A DNA stretch of 64,000 nt from Flavobacterium sp. 5 (GTDB taxonomy: Bacteria; Bacteroidota; Bacteroidia; Flavobacteriales; Flavobacteriaceae): the NCBI RefSeq assembly GCF_002813295.1, contig NZ_PHUE01000001.1, forward strand, positions 1,798,001-1,862,000, read 5' to 3'. The notes under the pieces were generated by a model. The model searched no databases. It was not told the origin of the DNA and was given only the letters and a program-made list of their open reading frames with translations. Positions 18,712-27,122 of the stretch are shown in pieces; positions within the stretch are counted from its first letter, which is position 1; each line of letters opens with the position of its first letter. Both the position numbers and the translations under genes were made by a program.

Positions 18712-20940
18712 TTATTGTATGTTAACATCAATTTTGTTTTTGATATCACGAGAAGAATTTCCAATATTCAAAGTATATTTTCCAGGCTCAATAGTCCAGC
18801 TTTTAGTTTCTACGTTGTAATATGCCAATTCTTTAACTGGTACTTGAATAGATATTGTTGCTGATTTTCCAGCTCCAACTAATACCTTTTGAAATCCTTT
18901 TAGTTCCTGGGCAGCACGTTCTATTTTTGAGTCTGATTTTGAAGTATATAATTGTACTACTTCTTTACCGTCAGTTTTTCCTGTATTTTTAACAGTTACT
19001 GAAACAGTGATTGTATCACCAATACCATAAGAATCTTTATCAGATTTAGCATCACTAAAAGCAAAAGTCGTGTATGATAATCCATATCCGAAAGGATATA
19101 ATGGAGTTACATTTTTAGTATCAAACCATCTGTAACCAACCAAAATTCCTTCTTTGTACTCCACAACTTTATCACCAGGAAAACTATTCGTAGCATGAGC
19201 TGGAGAATCCATAATATTTTTAGGCATTGTCCATGGTAACTTTCCTGATGGATTTGTTTTTCCTAATAAAACATCTGCCAAAGCATTTCCTCCTTCAGAT
19301 CCATTGAACCAGCTCCATACCAAAGCGTTTGTTTTTTCACTTACTTCTTTAATATCAAAAGGGGCTCCCGCAATAAATACCACAATAGTTCTTGGGTTAA
19401 CTTCCAATACTTTTTTAATCAATTCTTCCTGACCAAATGGCAAGTGCAAATCTCTTCTATCAGATGCTTCTGTTTCATAATCACGATTCGAACCAGCAAA
19501 AACAATAGCAACATCAGAATTTTTAGCAGCCTCTATTGCTTCTTGCAATTTCGCAGGATCTAATTGGTCAATCGTTACAGGTCCATTAATAGTAATATCC
19601 CCTAAATTTCCTTTATTTTTAACGTCATAACGTTCTAAATACCCTTCAGCATAATTAATTTTGATAGATGCCGGCAATCTATTTTTTAGACCATCTAAAG
19701 GTGTAACTTCTCTTTTCGTTTTTACACCAGCTCCAAATCCACGTAAAGCATTAACTTTAGTAGCATTATTACCAATTACAGCAATAGATTTTATTCCATT
19801 TAATTGTAAAGGCAATGCATTGTTTTCATTTTTCAATAACACAATCGCTTCAGATGCAATTTTGTAAGCGTCCTGATAGTGTGCTTCGGTTGCAATACTT
19901 CCTTTCGCACGTTTATTACTGCCCATTGCTTTTACCTGATATAAAGTATGTAAAATGCGACTCACGTGTTTATCAATTTCAGCTTCTGTGATCTCTCCTT
20001 TTTTAGCAGCTTCAATCAATTTATCAGCTAAGAAAAACTCGTTGAACTTCTTTGGAGTTCCCATTTCAACATCCAATCCGCTTTCTAAAGATTTTACAGT
20101 AGAATGTACCGCAGCCCAATCCGAAACTACAATTCCTTTGAAATTCCATTCGTCACGTAATATTTTGTTAAGCATGTTATCATTCTCACATAAATATTCT
20201 CCCCTGAACTTATTGTAGGCTCCCATAATACTATACGCTTTGGCTTCCTTTACAGATGCTTCAAAAGCAGGTAAATAAATTTCACGAAGTGCACGTTCAC
20301 CAATTTGAACATCTACAAAATCACGATTTGTTTCCTGATTATTAGCCGCAAAGTGTTTTACACACGCCATAACATCATTGTCTTGAAGCCCAACAATTAA
20401 AGGCACAGCTATTTTTTTATTCAAAAATGGGTCTTCGCTCATGTATTCATACGTTCTTCCTCCAAGAGGTGTACGAACAATATTAATAGCTGGTGAAAGC
20501 AGCATATCTTTATCTCTGGCACGCATTTCCTGTCCTAAACTATTCCCGAAAGTATACCCCATTTCAGGATTCCATGTAGCTGATAATGCACCGCCCGCTG
20601 GGTAATAGGTTGCAAAATCATTAGTTAAACCTGCCGGAGACCAATTATCACGGGAAATTTCTTCACGAACTCCAAGAGGACCATCAGCCATTTTTAATTC
20701 AGGGATACCTAAACGTTTTACACCGCCTGAAGTAAACATACTATTACCATGCAACATTCCTATTTTTTCCTCAAGAGTCATTTGCGAAATTAACTTGGCA
20801 ATCTCAGCATCATGCTCTTTTGTTATCTCTTTACCAACATAAGTGGTTTGCTGTTTTTTTGATTTAGCTGATTGTGCTTGACCATCAGCAAATGCAAGTA
20901 TAGATACAGCCATTGCAACGTATTTGATTGTATTTTTCAT
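18712..20940 (-). CDS. GH3 beta-glucosidase
   Basis: This 742-residue enzyme has an N-terminal signal-like segment (to about residue 22). The retaining GH3 nucleophile is Asp274 in GIVVSDWAAVHS, and KHFAANNQETNR is the substrate-binding block. The second alpha/beta domain carries IVFAGSNRDYETEASDRRDL, the region of the acid/base Glu, and the C-terminus has the fibronectin III-like domain (YNVETKSWTIEPGKYTLNIG). SDW is the usual beta-glucosidase signature, so removal of glucose from xyloglucan oligosaccharides is likely. The gap to the GH39 gene is 42 bases; same transcript. Confidence 0.93.
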   Translation of the reverse strand: MKNTIKYVAMAVSILAFADGQAQSAKSKKQQTTYVGKEITKEHDAEIAKLISQMTLEEKIGMLHGNSMFTSGGVKRLGIPELKMADGPLGVREEISRDNWSPAGLTNDFATYYPAGGALSATWNPEMGYTFGNSLGQEMRARDKDMLLSPAINIVRTPLGGRTYEYMSEDPFLNKKIAVPLIVGLQDNDVMACVKHFAANNQETNRDFVDVQIGERALREIYLPAFEASVKEAKAYSIMGAYNKFRGEYLCENDNMLNKILRDEWNFKGIVVSDWAAVHSTVKSLESGLDVEMGTPKKFNEFFLADKLIEAAKKGEITEAEIDKHVSRILHTLYQVKAMGSNKRAKGSIATEAHYQDAYKIASEAIVLLKNENNALPLQLNGIKSIAVIGNNATKVNALRGFGAGVKTKREVTPLDGLKNRLPASIKINYAEGYLERYDVKNKGNLGDITINGPVTIDQLDPAKLQEAIEAAKNSDVAIVFAGSNRDYETEASDRRDLHLPFGQEELIKKVLEVNPRTIVVFIAGAPFDIKEVSEKTNALVWSWFNGSEGGNALADVLLGKTNPSGKLPWTMPKNIMDSPAHATNSFPGDKVVEYKEGILVGYRWFDTKNVTPLYPFGYGLSYTTFAFSDAKSDKDSYGIGDTITVSVTVKNTGKTDGKEVVQLYTSKSDSKIERAAQELKGFQKVLVGAGKSATISIQVPVKELAYYNVETKSWTIEPGKYTLNIGNSSRDIKNKIDVNIQ

Positions 20941-20982
20941 TATGGTATTATTAAATTTATTATTGATCGAAATTCTATGCCC

Positions 20983-22560
20983 TTACTGTTTTACAAAATT
21001 GAAAAAGACAACATCGTTCTCATTTATCTTGTAACTTTTATTATACTTGCCAGTCGCATCAATGTTTACTTTCTCAGTTGCTATTGGTGCACCATTATTT
21101 TTTTGTTTGATTGATTTTACTTGTTCTAAAGTCAATTGACTTGGTTTGCCCATCGCTAAATAATCGGCAAAAGCATCATTCACTTTATAGCCTACTTTAT
21201 AAATTTCCAAATTGTATTTTCCTTTCTTCAATCCATCTACTTCAATTTTCACTTCTCCTTTTGATTTTGAAGCCAAATCTTTTATATAGTAGTCTTGATT
21301 GTTTATCTTATCAGGGAGTGTATAAGTGAAATCCCAAAATAAAAGCTGAACATCTCCTTTATCATTTTTGGTTGCCCAAGATGAAGTATCTGTATTTTTA
21401 AGTTCGATTGCACCTAATTTATTCATTAGCGAATAAGAGAAATAAGCAGGCTTTTTAATTCCCTGTGTATTCAGTAATCCAAATCCTCCGTGAAAAGGTG
21501 TAAATCTAGGACCTGCTTCTTCAAAAATATCGGTAAAAGTCCAATAAGACATTGAGGTCGGAGCATTTCCTACTTGTTTTAATTTCTGAAGAATATAGGC
21601 TGCTGAATGATAACTGTCATGAATGGCATCTGCAGGAGTGTATGATGAACTCCATTCTGTATAATGCAGTTCAAGGTTTGGCTTAGCTGAATTTGCAATT
21701 TGCTTTCTAGAATTAAGAACATCTCCACTTATACTTGATTCATCTTTACTTAAAACTGTTCCTGTAGTTCCAAATTCATCTAAGAAACCTTGATTTACAC
21801 CATAAGTATGCGTTGAAATAAAATCTAATGCCACATTATTTTTAGTACAAAAATCAATTGTTTCTGGAACCCAACCAGCTCCGGCAGTTGCAGGGCCTCC
21901 AACTTTATAAGCTGGATTTACACTTTTGATAGCTTTTGCAGCATATTCGTATAATTTGAAATATTCTGCTTGAGTACCAGTCCAAAAACCTGGAGTTAAA
22001 TTTGGTTCGTTCCAAACTTCAAAATACCATGTTTTTACTTCTTGAACTCCATAACGCTCCGTAAAATGCTGCGTTAGATTTTTAATTAAATCTCCCCATT
22101 TATTATAATCTTTTGGAGGAGTAACATTTCCTTTCCACCAAAAAATAGTCTGGCTTCCACTAGCCAAAGCATTAGGCATAAAACCTAACTCTACAAATGG
22201 TTTAACATTAATACTCAAAAGAAAATCGTACAATGCATCAATATATTGATAATTGTATTCTGGATTTCCTTTACTATCTTCTCTATAAACTGCCATATCA
22301 TCGGTCAATAAACCATGCATACGAATGTATTTGAAATCACATTCTTTTTTAGCCATAGCTAATTGCTGTTGCCAATCTGCACGTAAACCTTCGTTGGCAC
22401 GGCCTGCTCCTATGCATTCCTTGAACATCATGTTCATTTTTCCGTCGCTTTTATTACAATCAACTTTAATGATTCTATTATTTGACACGGATTTTTCTTG
22501 TCCAAACAATGCAACATTGATTAAACTGAAAGCTATAATTTGTACAAAATATTTTTTCAT
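20983..22560 (-). CDS. GH39 beta-xylosidase-like glycosidase
   Basis: This 525-residue exported protein has a signal peptide to about residue 20. The GH39 barrel is clear: WYFEVWNEPNLTPGFW gives the acid/base Glu185, and LELHYTEWSSSY the nucleophile Glu302. RMHGLLTDDM and DFISTHTYGVNQ are typical family blocks, and a beta-sandwich follows from about residue 370. Characterised GH39 members are mainly beta-xylosidases, with other activities known. Its presence among xyloglucan enzymes is not standard; it may act on xylan, arabinogalactan-type side chains, or an unusual branch. The GH3 gene upstream is only four bases away. Confidence 0.88.
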   Translation of the reverse strand: MKKYFVQIIAFSLINVALFGQEKSVSNNRIIKVDCNKSDGKMNMMFKECIGAGRANEGLRADWQQQLAMAKKECDFKYIRMHGLLTDDMAVYREDSKGNPEYNYQYIDALYDFLLSINVKPFVELGFMPNALASGSQTIFWWKGNVTPPKDYNKWGDLIKNLTQHFTERYGVQEVKTWYFEVWNEPNLTPGFWTGTQAEYFKLYEYAAKAIKSVNPAYKVGGPATAGAGWVPETIDFCTKNNVALDFISTHTYGVNQGFLDEFGTTGTVLSKDESSISGDVLNSRKQIANSAKPNLELHYTEWSSSYTPADAIHDSYHSAAYILQKLKQVGNAPTSMSYWTFTDIFEEAGPRFTPFHGGFGLLNTQGIKKPAYFSYSLMNKLGAIELKNTDTSSWATKNDKGDVQLLFWDFTYTLPDKINNQDYYIKDLASKSKGEVKIEVDGLKKGKYNLEIYKVGYKVNDAFADYLAMGKPSQLTLEQVKSIKQKNNGAPIATEKVNIDATGKYNKSYKINENDVVFFNFVKQ

Positions 22561-22564
22561 CTTA

Positions 22565-24727
22565 TTATTTTACATTGAATTTTTTGATCAAAAGAATTGT
22601 ATCCGAAGCTGATCCTACTTGCAATTCAATTGTATTATTTTCTAATTCAAATTGTTGCTTGGCAACATTCCAATATTCTAAATCTTTAGCTTTTACAGTT
22701 AATAAAACCTTTTTCGTTTCGCCAGCTTTAAAAAATACTCTTTGAAATGCTTTCAATTCCTTTTCTGGACGTTCTACTTTTGAATTTAACTGTTTAGCAT
22801 ACAATTGAACTACTTCGTCACCATCTTTATCGCCCGAATTTGTAACTGAAACCGTAACTTTTACTTCTCCATTTTTTGAAATGGTTTCTAAATTAGTTTC
22901 AATTGAATTGTATTTGAAAGTTGTGTAACTCAATCCATGACCAAAAGCATACAAAGGTTTTCCCTTGAAATACTGATAGGTTCTTCCGTTGCGAATGTTG
23001 TAATCCAATAAATCAGCCAAATCAGTAATGTCTTTTACCCAAGTCTGTGTCAATCTTCCCGCTGGGTTGTAATCTCCAAATAATACATCGGCAAGAGCGT
23101 TTCCTAATTCCTGACTATTTTGAGTCATGTGTACAATCGCTGGAATATGTTCTTGTGTCCAATTGATGGCATACGGAAAACTGCTGATGAGTGCTACCAC
23201 CGTTTTAGGATTAGCCTGATAGGCAATTTTAATTAAATCTTCCTGTTCCAATGTTAATGACTGACGATCTACAGCTTCTTTGCCTTCGCTTGGGACTGGA
23301 CAATCATTCCAACCCGCATTGCAAACTGGATGATTCCCAACTATAACAATAACTACATCGGCCTTTTTAGCAATTGCGGCTGCTTTTCCATCCGCATTAT
23401 TTTTAGCATATAAAACTTCAGTGTTTGCGCCTAATTTGTTTTTAATTCCTTGTAATGGAGTTATCACATAAGGTGGAGTTCCGCTGTACCAATCCAATAA
23501 AACTTCGTCAGCATGAAGACCAATTATGGCTACTTTTTTTAATTTCTCTTTTTGTAAAGGCAAGAATTTCGAATCATTTTTAAGCAACACAATTGATTTT
23601 TGAGTTGCCTCTAAAGCGATTTTTTTATGTGCTTCCGTTTTCCAAGGATCAATTGTGTCTTGTTTTGTTCCGATTTTTGCATACGGATTTTCATCAGAAG
23701 CATCGAGCATTCCCAATTTTAACATTACTCGAAAATTGCCACGGATTTCAGCATCTATGTCTTTTTCGGTTAAATAGCCTTTTTCAATTGCGCCATTAAC
23801 TCCTTCTTTATAATCGTCTAAAAACTGGTTAATCCCAGATTTTACAGTGGCAGCTGCGCCCAAATATTGGTCTGTATAATATTTATGGTCTGAAAGTAAT
23901 AATTTGAAAGCGCCTCCATCAGTACAGATAATTCCGTTTTGTCCCCACTCTTTTTGGGTAATGTCTTTCAGCATCGGATGCACCATTGCTGGAATTCCGT
24001 TTACTTTATTGTATGAAGCCATGTAGGCGCGTGAACCTCCCTCGACAACTCCCATTCTGAAAGGAACTGAATAATATTCTCTCCAAAGTCTTTCATCAAA
24101 ATCGGATGATGTATAGGTTCTTCCATCTTCGTTGCTGTTGGCTAAGAAGTGTTTCATTAACGAAACCGACTGCCAATATTTTGGATTATTTCCCTGAAGT
24201 CCTTTTACAAAAGCAACGGTCATCGTGCCATTAAAAAAAGCATCTTCTCCATAACTTTCTTCTGTGCGCCCCCAACGCGGGTCACGGGCAATATCTGCAT
24301 TTGGAGCTCGGATTACCAAACCTCCGCGGTGGTATTTTTGCAATGCAAAACGGGCTTCATAGCCTTCTACATTTGCCACTTTTTGAAGTAATTCGGCATC
24401 CCATGTTTCTCCTAGACCATACGCTTGCGGGAAAATAGTTGTCGTTATTTGCTCTTTATCTTTTCCTCCCCATTTGGCTGGACCGCCTAGAGCCAATCCA
24501 TGCAGGCCTTCGACATGACCTGTACCTACAACTCCCAATCTGGGAACGGAAGGATTGGTGCTTAAAACGGCTACTTTTTCTTCCAAAGTCATTAATGACA
24601 ATAGATTGTCTATTCGTTTTTCGGTAGCTAATTTTTGATTCTGAAAAGGATATATCTGCTTTTTCTGTTGCGCCAAGATTGGCGTAACAGTTAGTGTAAG
24701 CAACAGATATAGTATGTACTTTTTCAT
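22565..24727 (-). CDS. GH3 glycosidase (beta-xylosidase/beta-glucosidase type)
   Basis: This second GH3 enzyme has 720 residues and a signal peptide ending near residue 20 (ILAQ). The nucleophile Asp270 is in GIICTDGGAFKLL rather than the SDW of its neighbour. Other GH3 blocks are VIRAPNADIARDPRWGRTEE, LMKHFLANSNEDGRTYTSS and GDYNPAGRLTQTW, and a fibronectin III-like C-terminus follows. DPRWGRxxE resembles the beta-xylosidase branch of GH3, but the substrate cannot be settled by eye. It starts a closely packed group with GH39, GH3 and GH5 (gaps of 4, 42 and 33 bases). Confidence 0.9.
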   Translation of the reverse strand: MKKYILYLLLTLTVTPILAQQKKQIYPFQNQKLATEKRIDNLLSLMTLEEKVAVLSTNPSVPRLGVVGTGHVEGLHGLALGGPAKWGGKDKEQITTTIFPQAYGLGETWDAELLQKVANVEGYEARFALQKYHRGGLVIRAPNADIARDPRWGRTEESYGEDAFFNGTMTVAFVKGLQGNNPKYWQSVSLMKHFLANSNEDGRTYTSSDFDERLWREYYSVPFRMGVVEGGSRAYMASYNKVNGIPAMVHPMLKDITQKEWGQNGIICTDGGAFKLLLSDHKYYTDQYLGAAATVKSGINQFLDDYKEGVNGAIEKGYLTEKDIDAEIRGNFRVMLKLGMLDASDENPYAKIGTKQDTIDPWKTEAHKKIALEATQKSIVLLKNDSKFLPLQKEKLKKVAIIGLHADEVLLDWYSGTPPYVITPLQGIKNKLGANTEVLYAKNNADGKAAAIAKKADVVIVIVGNHPVCNAGWNDCPVPSEGKEAVDRQSLTLEQEDLIKIAYQANPKTVVALISSFPYAINWTQEHIPAIVHMTQNSQELGNALADVLFGDYNPAGRLTQTWVKDITDLADLLDYNIRNGRTYQYFKGKPLYAFGHGLSYTTFKYNSIETNLETISKNGEVKVTVSVTNSGDKDGDEVVQLYAKQLNSKVERPEKELKAFQRVFFKAGETKKVLLTVKAKDLEYWNVAKQQFELENNTIELQVGSASDTILLIKKFNVK

Positions 24728-24813
24728 TTTAATTATTGACTAAACTTTATTCAAATTAAAAATTACCATTGTGGTTGTTTTTTAACAAAATGAATTGTTA
24801 TATTTTTTGTCAC

Positions 24814-24848
24814 TCAGATTTTGCAGATTTACGCAGATTTTTTGCTAC
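24814..24848. repeat. GCAGATT direct-repeat cluster, copy 1
   Basis: CAGATTT occurs three times at short spacing and the cluster ends in GCAGATTTTTTGCT. The same ending occurs at 44007-44020, so this is a dispersed repeat family. Confidence 0.5.
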
Positions 24849-24858
24849 TCCTAAGTTT

Positions 24859-24973
24859 GCGTGAGGGATAGAAGCTGGCTACCGAAGTAGCGTGTATAGC
24901 CCGACCCTGTTGCATAAAGGGGCTGTATAAGCGGCCCTATAAGTAAGCCCCTTTTTGCAACAGGGTCACGCCC
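24859..24973. repeat. Structured repeat element, copy 2 of the GCGTGAGGG type
   Basis: This 115-base element keeps GCGTGAGGGATAGAAGC, the hairpin GCTAC-CGAA-GTAGC, TATAGCCCGACC, loop ATAAGCGG and end GGTCACGCCC of the copy at 13348. Its long arm of about 22 bp has a different sequence from copy 1 but is still paired. The small hairpin's closing pair is G-C here and A-T in copy 1, a compensatory change. Confidence 0.8.
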
Positions 24974-24987
24974 AAAATATTTTTATA

Positions 24988-25020
24988 AAACCCTCCCATA
25001 TTCTTAAGAAAACGGGAGGG
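24988..25020 (-). terminator. Terminator of the GH97 gene
   Basis: CCCTCCC and GGGAGGG pair around a 16-base loop containing the short stem TTCTTAAGAA. On the minus strand the hairpin is followed by TTTTATAAAAA, and it begins ten bases after the GH97 stop. Confidence 0.75.
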
Positions 25021-25029
25021 ATTTTTAAT

Positions 25030-27036
25030 TTATAGCTTTTTGAAACGGATGGCGGTTCCTCCTGCTCCTCCTAAGTGTAATTGCAGTTTATCTGAAGCTT
25101 TTACGGTTTGTTTCGTAATTGCAACACTTTCTGGATTGTGAGTTTCGTCTGTTCCTTTTGCATCAGCATAAATCTGAGCTTCGTACGTCGCTTTTGGATC
25201 TAAGAAAGACAATGAAACTGTTAGATCTCTGCTTTTTTCGTTGGTCATACTTCCCAAATACCAATCGTCACTGTTTTCGTCTCTACGAACGGTTGTTAGG
25301 TATTCTCCAATTTCAGCATTCAAAACTTTAGTATCTGCCCAATCCGTTGGAACATCTTTTAGAAATTGCATAGAAGGTACTGCATAGTTTTCAGGCAAAT
25401 CAGCCAACATTTGAATTGGCGAATAAAAACAAACATACATTGCTAATTGTTGCGCTGTTGTTCCGTGTATTCTTTTTCCAGGATACCCTTGTTTGATTTC
25501 AACATCCAAAACTCCAGGAGTGTATTCCATTGGTCCAGACAACATTCTAGTGAAAGGTAAAATTACTACGTGACTTGGCGGATTTCCTTCACTCCAAGCA
25601 TTGTACTCCTGACCACGAGCCGCTTCTCTAGCCAACATATTTGGATAGGTTCTGCGTTCTCCGGTGTCTTTTATTGGTTCGTGATAGAAAACGGCTAAAT
25701 CATATTCGGCTGCTTTTTGCAAAACATATCTAAAATAATTTACACCAAATTGTCCATGGTGCCATTCTTTCATGTTTAGTTTTGAACCTACGTGACCGAT
25801 TTTTACCGTGTGAATTCCTAATTTTTTATAAAGTGCAAAACCTTCATCAATCTGTTTCATATAGTTGATTAAGTTTGAACCCGTTTCGTGGTATCCGATA
25901 AGTTCTACACCTTTTTCTTTTCCATATTCAACCACTTTTTCCAAGTCAAAATTATCAGCAGGTTGAGTAAAACTGAACATGTGCATTTTATTTTCATACC
26001 AAGCGGGTGTCCAACCTTTGTTCCAGCCTTCAATCAATAAATGATGTAAACCTTCTTTGGCTGTAAAATCGATATATGTTTTAGCATGTTCCGTAGTAGC
26101 TCCTTGTTTTTCGCCTTCCCAAAAAGTATATTTCCCGATGTGCATTGCCCACCAAATTCCAAAGTACTTATATGGTTTTACATAAGATGGATTACCCATT
26201 TTATTTGGTTCGTTTAGATTTAAAATCAAGTACGAATCAATTAAATCTCCTGCATTTTCTCCAATTTGAAGTGTTCTCCAAGAAGAAGTAAAAGTATCTT
26301 TTACTCTAACTTTTACACCATCAGCCCACGGCACTAAATCTGTTTTTAATTGAGTTCCAGTAGTATTTACTAATGTTGTACTGGCATAATCAATAAGGTT
26401 TGCTTCGTGAAAACTTAATTTCAATCCACCTTTGCTTTCGATTGTTAATGGCGTATGAACGGTATCTAAAGTACTAACTGGTGAAGCTGTATATAAATAT
26501 TCGTAACGGTTTTCTTTGTAAGCAGGAATCCACCATGCTTTTCCGTCTTCTTTTAGATTGAAAGTTGTTTTTTCATCCATAATGAAGATACTGTCTTTCG
26601 TTCCTTGCTTTGGATATACGTATCTGAAAGCAATTCCATCATCATAAGCACGGAATTGAATTTCCAGTTTGCGTTTTTCTGCGTTCTTTTGTTGCAACAT
26701 CACTGACATTTGATTGTAGTGATTTCTAATTTTTTTCTTTTCTCCCCAAACTTGTTCCCAAGTTTCGTCGAAAGTGCTGTTTTTTACCTCAACGACTTCA
26801 AAATTTTTACTGAAATCATCGTTGTTTTTCAGCATAAAACCCATATCAGATGGTGTAAGCACCTGCGTTTTTCCATGAGTAACTGCGTATTTTGGTGCGC
26901 TGTCAACCAACTGAAATTGAATTTTGTTTTTCCCCTTTGGAGAGGCCAACTCATAGGATTTACTTTTTTGTGCCTGCGCAGTACTAACAACAGTCAGTGC
27001 CATTAAAAATGCCGGAAGTATGATTTTTTTTAACAT
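25030..27036 (-). CDS. GH97 alpha-glucosidase, SusB-like inverting type
   Basis: The product has 668 residues from MLKKIILPAFLMALTVVSTA, a signal peptide; a farther ATG at 27081 would place 15 extra residues in front of it. The N-terminal beta-super-sandwich and the barrel of GH97 are recognisable (HHLLIEGWNKGWTPAWYENK). Where retaining GH97 enzymes have KVDF, this protein has VKIGHVG (about residues 411-417), as in SusB, and the SusB-like segments YHEPIKDTGERRTYPN and REAARGQEYN hold the Glu residues of the inverting, calcium-dependent mechanism. It should thus release glucose from alpha-glucosides, odd for xyloglucan. It has its own terminator. Confidence 0.88.
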   Translation of the reverse strand: MLKKIILPAFLMALTVVSTAQAQKSKSYELASPKGKNKIQFQLVDSAPKYAVTHGKTQVLTPSDMGFMLKNNDDFSKNFEVVEVKNSTFDETWEQVWGEKKKIRNHYNQMSVMLQQKNAEKRKLEIQFRAYDDGIAFRYVYPKQGTKDSIFIMDEKTTFNLKEDGKAWWIPAYKENRYEYLYTASPVSTLDTVHTPLTIESKGGLKLSFHEANLIDYASTTLVNTTGTQLKTDLVPWADGVKVRVKDTFTSSWRTLQIGENAGDLIDSYLILNLNEPNKMGNPSYVKPYKYFGIWWAMHIGKYTFWEGEKQGATTEHAKTYIDFTAKEGLHHLLIEGWNKGWTPAWYENKMHMFSFTQPADNFDLEKVVEYGKEKGVELIGYHETGSNLINYMKQIDEGFALYKKLGIHTVKIGHVGSKLNMKEWHHGQFGVNYFRYVLQKAAEYDLAVFYHEPIKDTGERRTYPNMLAREAARGQEYNAWSEGNPPSHVVILPFTRMLSGPMEYTPGVLDVEIKQGYPGKRIHGTTAQQLAMYVCFYSPIQMLADLPENYAVPSMQFLKDVPTDWADTKVLNAEIGEYLTTVRRDENSDDWYLGSMTNEKSRDLTVSLSFLDPKATYEAQIYADAKGTDETHNPESVAITKQTVKASDKLQLHLGGAGGTAIRFKKL

Positions 27037-27068
27037 GGTGTTTTTTTTTAATTGTATTCTTTTTAAAA

Positions 27069-27097
27069 TCGGGGAAAGCACTACCTGACCCCGACTT
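27069..27097 (-). terminator. Terminator-like hairpin after the GH31 gene
   Basis: On the minus strand AAGTCGGGG pairs with CCCCGATTT (one wobble) and ATTTTAAAAAG follows. It sits in the 86-base gap between GH31 and GH97 and may reduce read-through. Confidence 0.55.
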
Positions 27098-27122
27098 TCA
27101 ATCTAAACAAAACTCAACTTAA

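Larger units (their letters stand above)
24728..25029. other. Intergenic region with two repeats and a terminator
   Basis: This 302-base gap separates the GH97 gene from the GH3 gene downstream of it. It holds an ATCTGC-type repeat (24814-24848), a structured element (24859-24973) and the GH97 terminator (24988-25020), so the GH3 gene probably has its own promoter near 24730-24810. I could not recognise its -33 and -7 boxes. Confidence 0.55.

Noticed and set aside
24814..24848. CRISPR-like array from repeated GCAGATT units
   Set aside because: The units are only about 7 bases with no regular spacers and no cas genes nearby.
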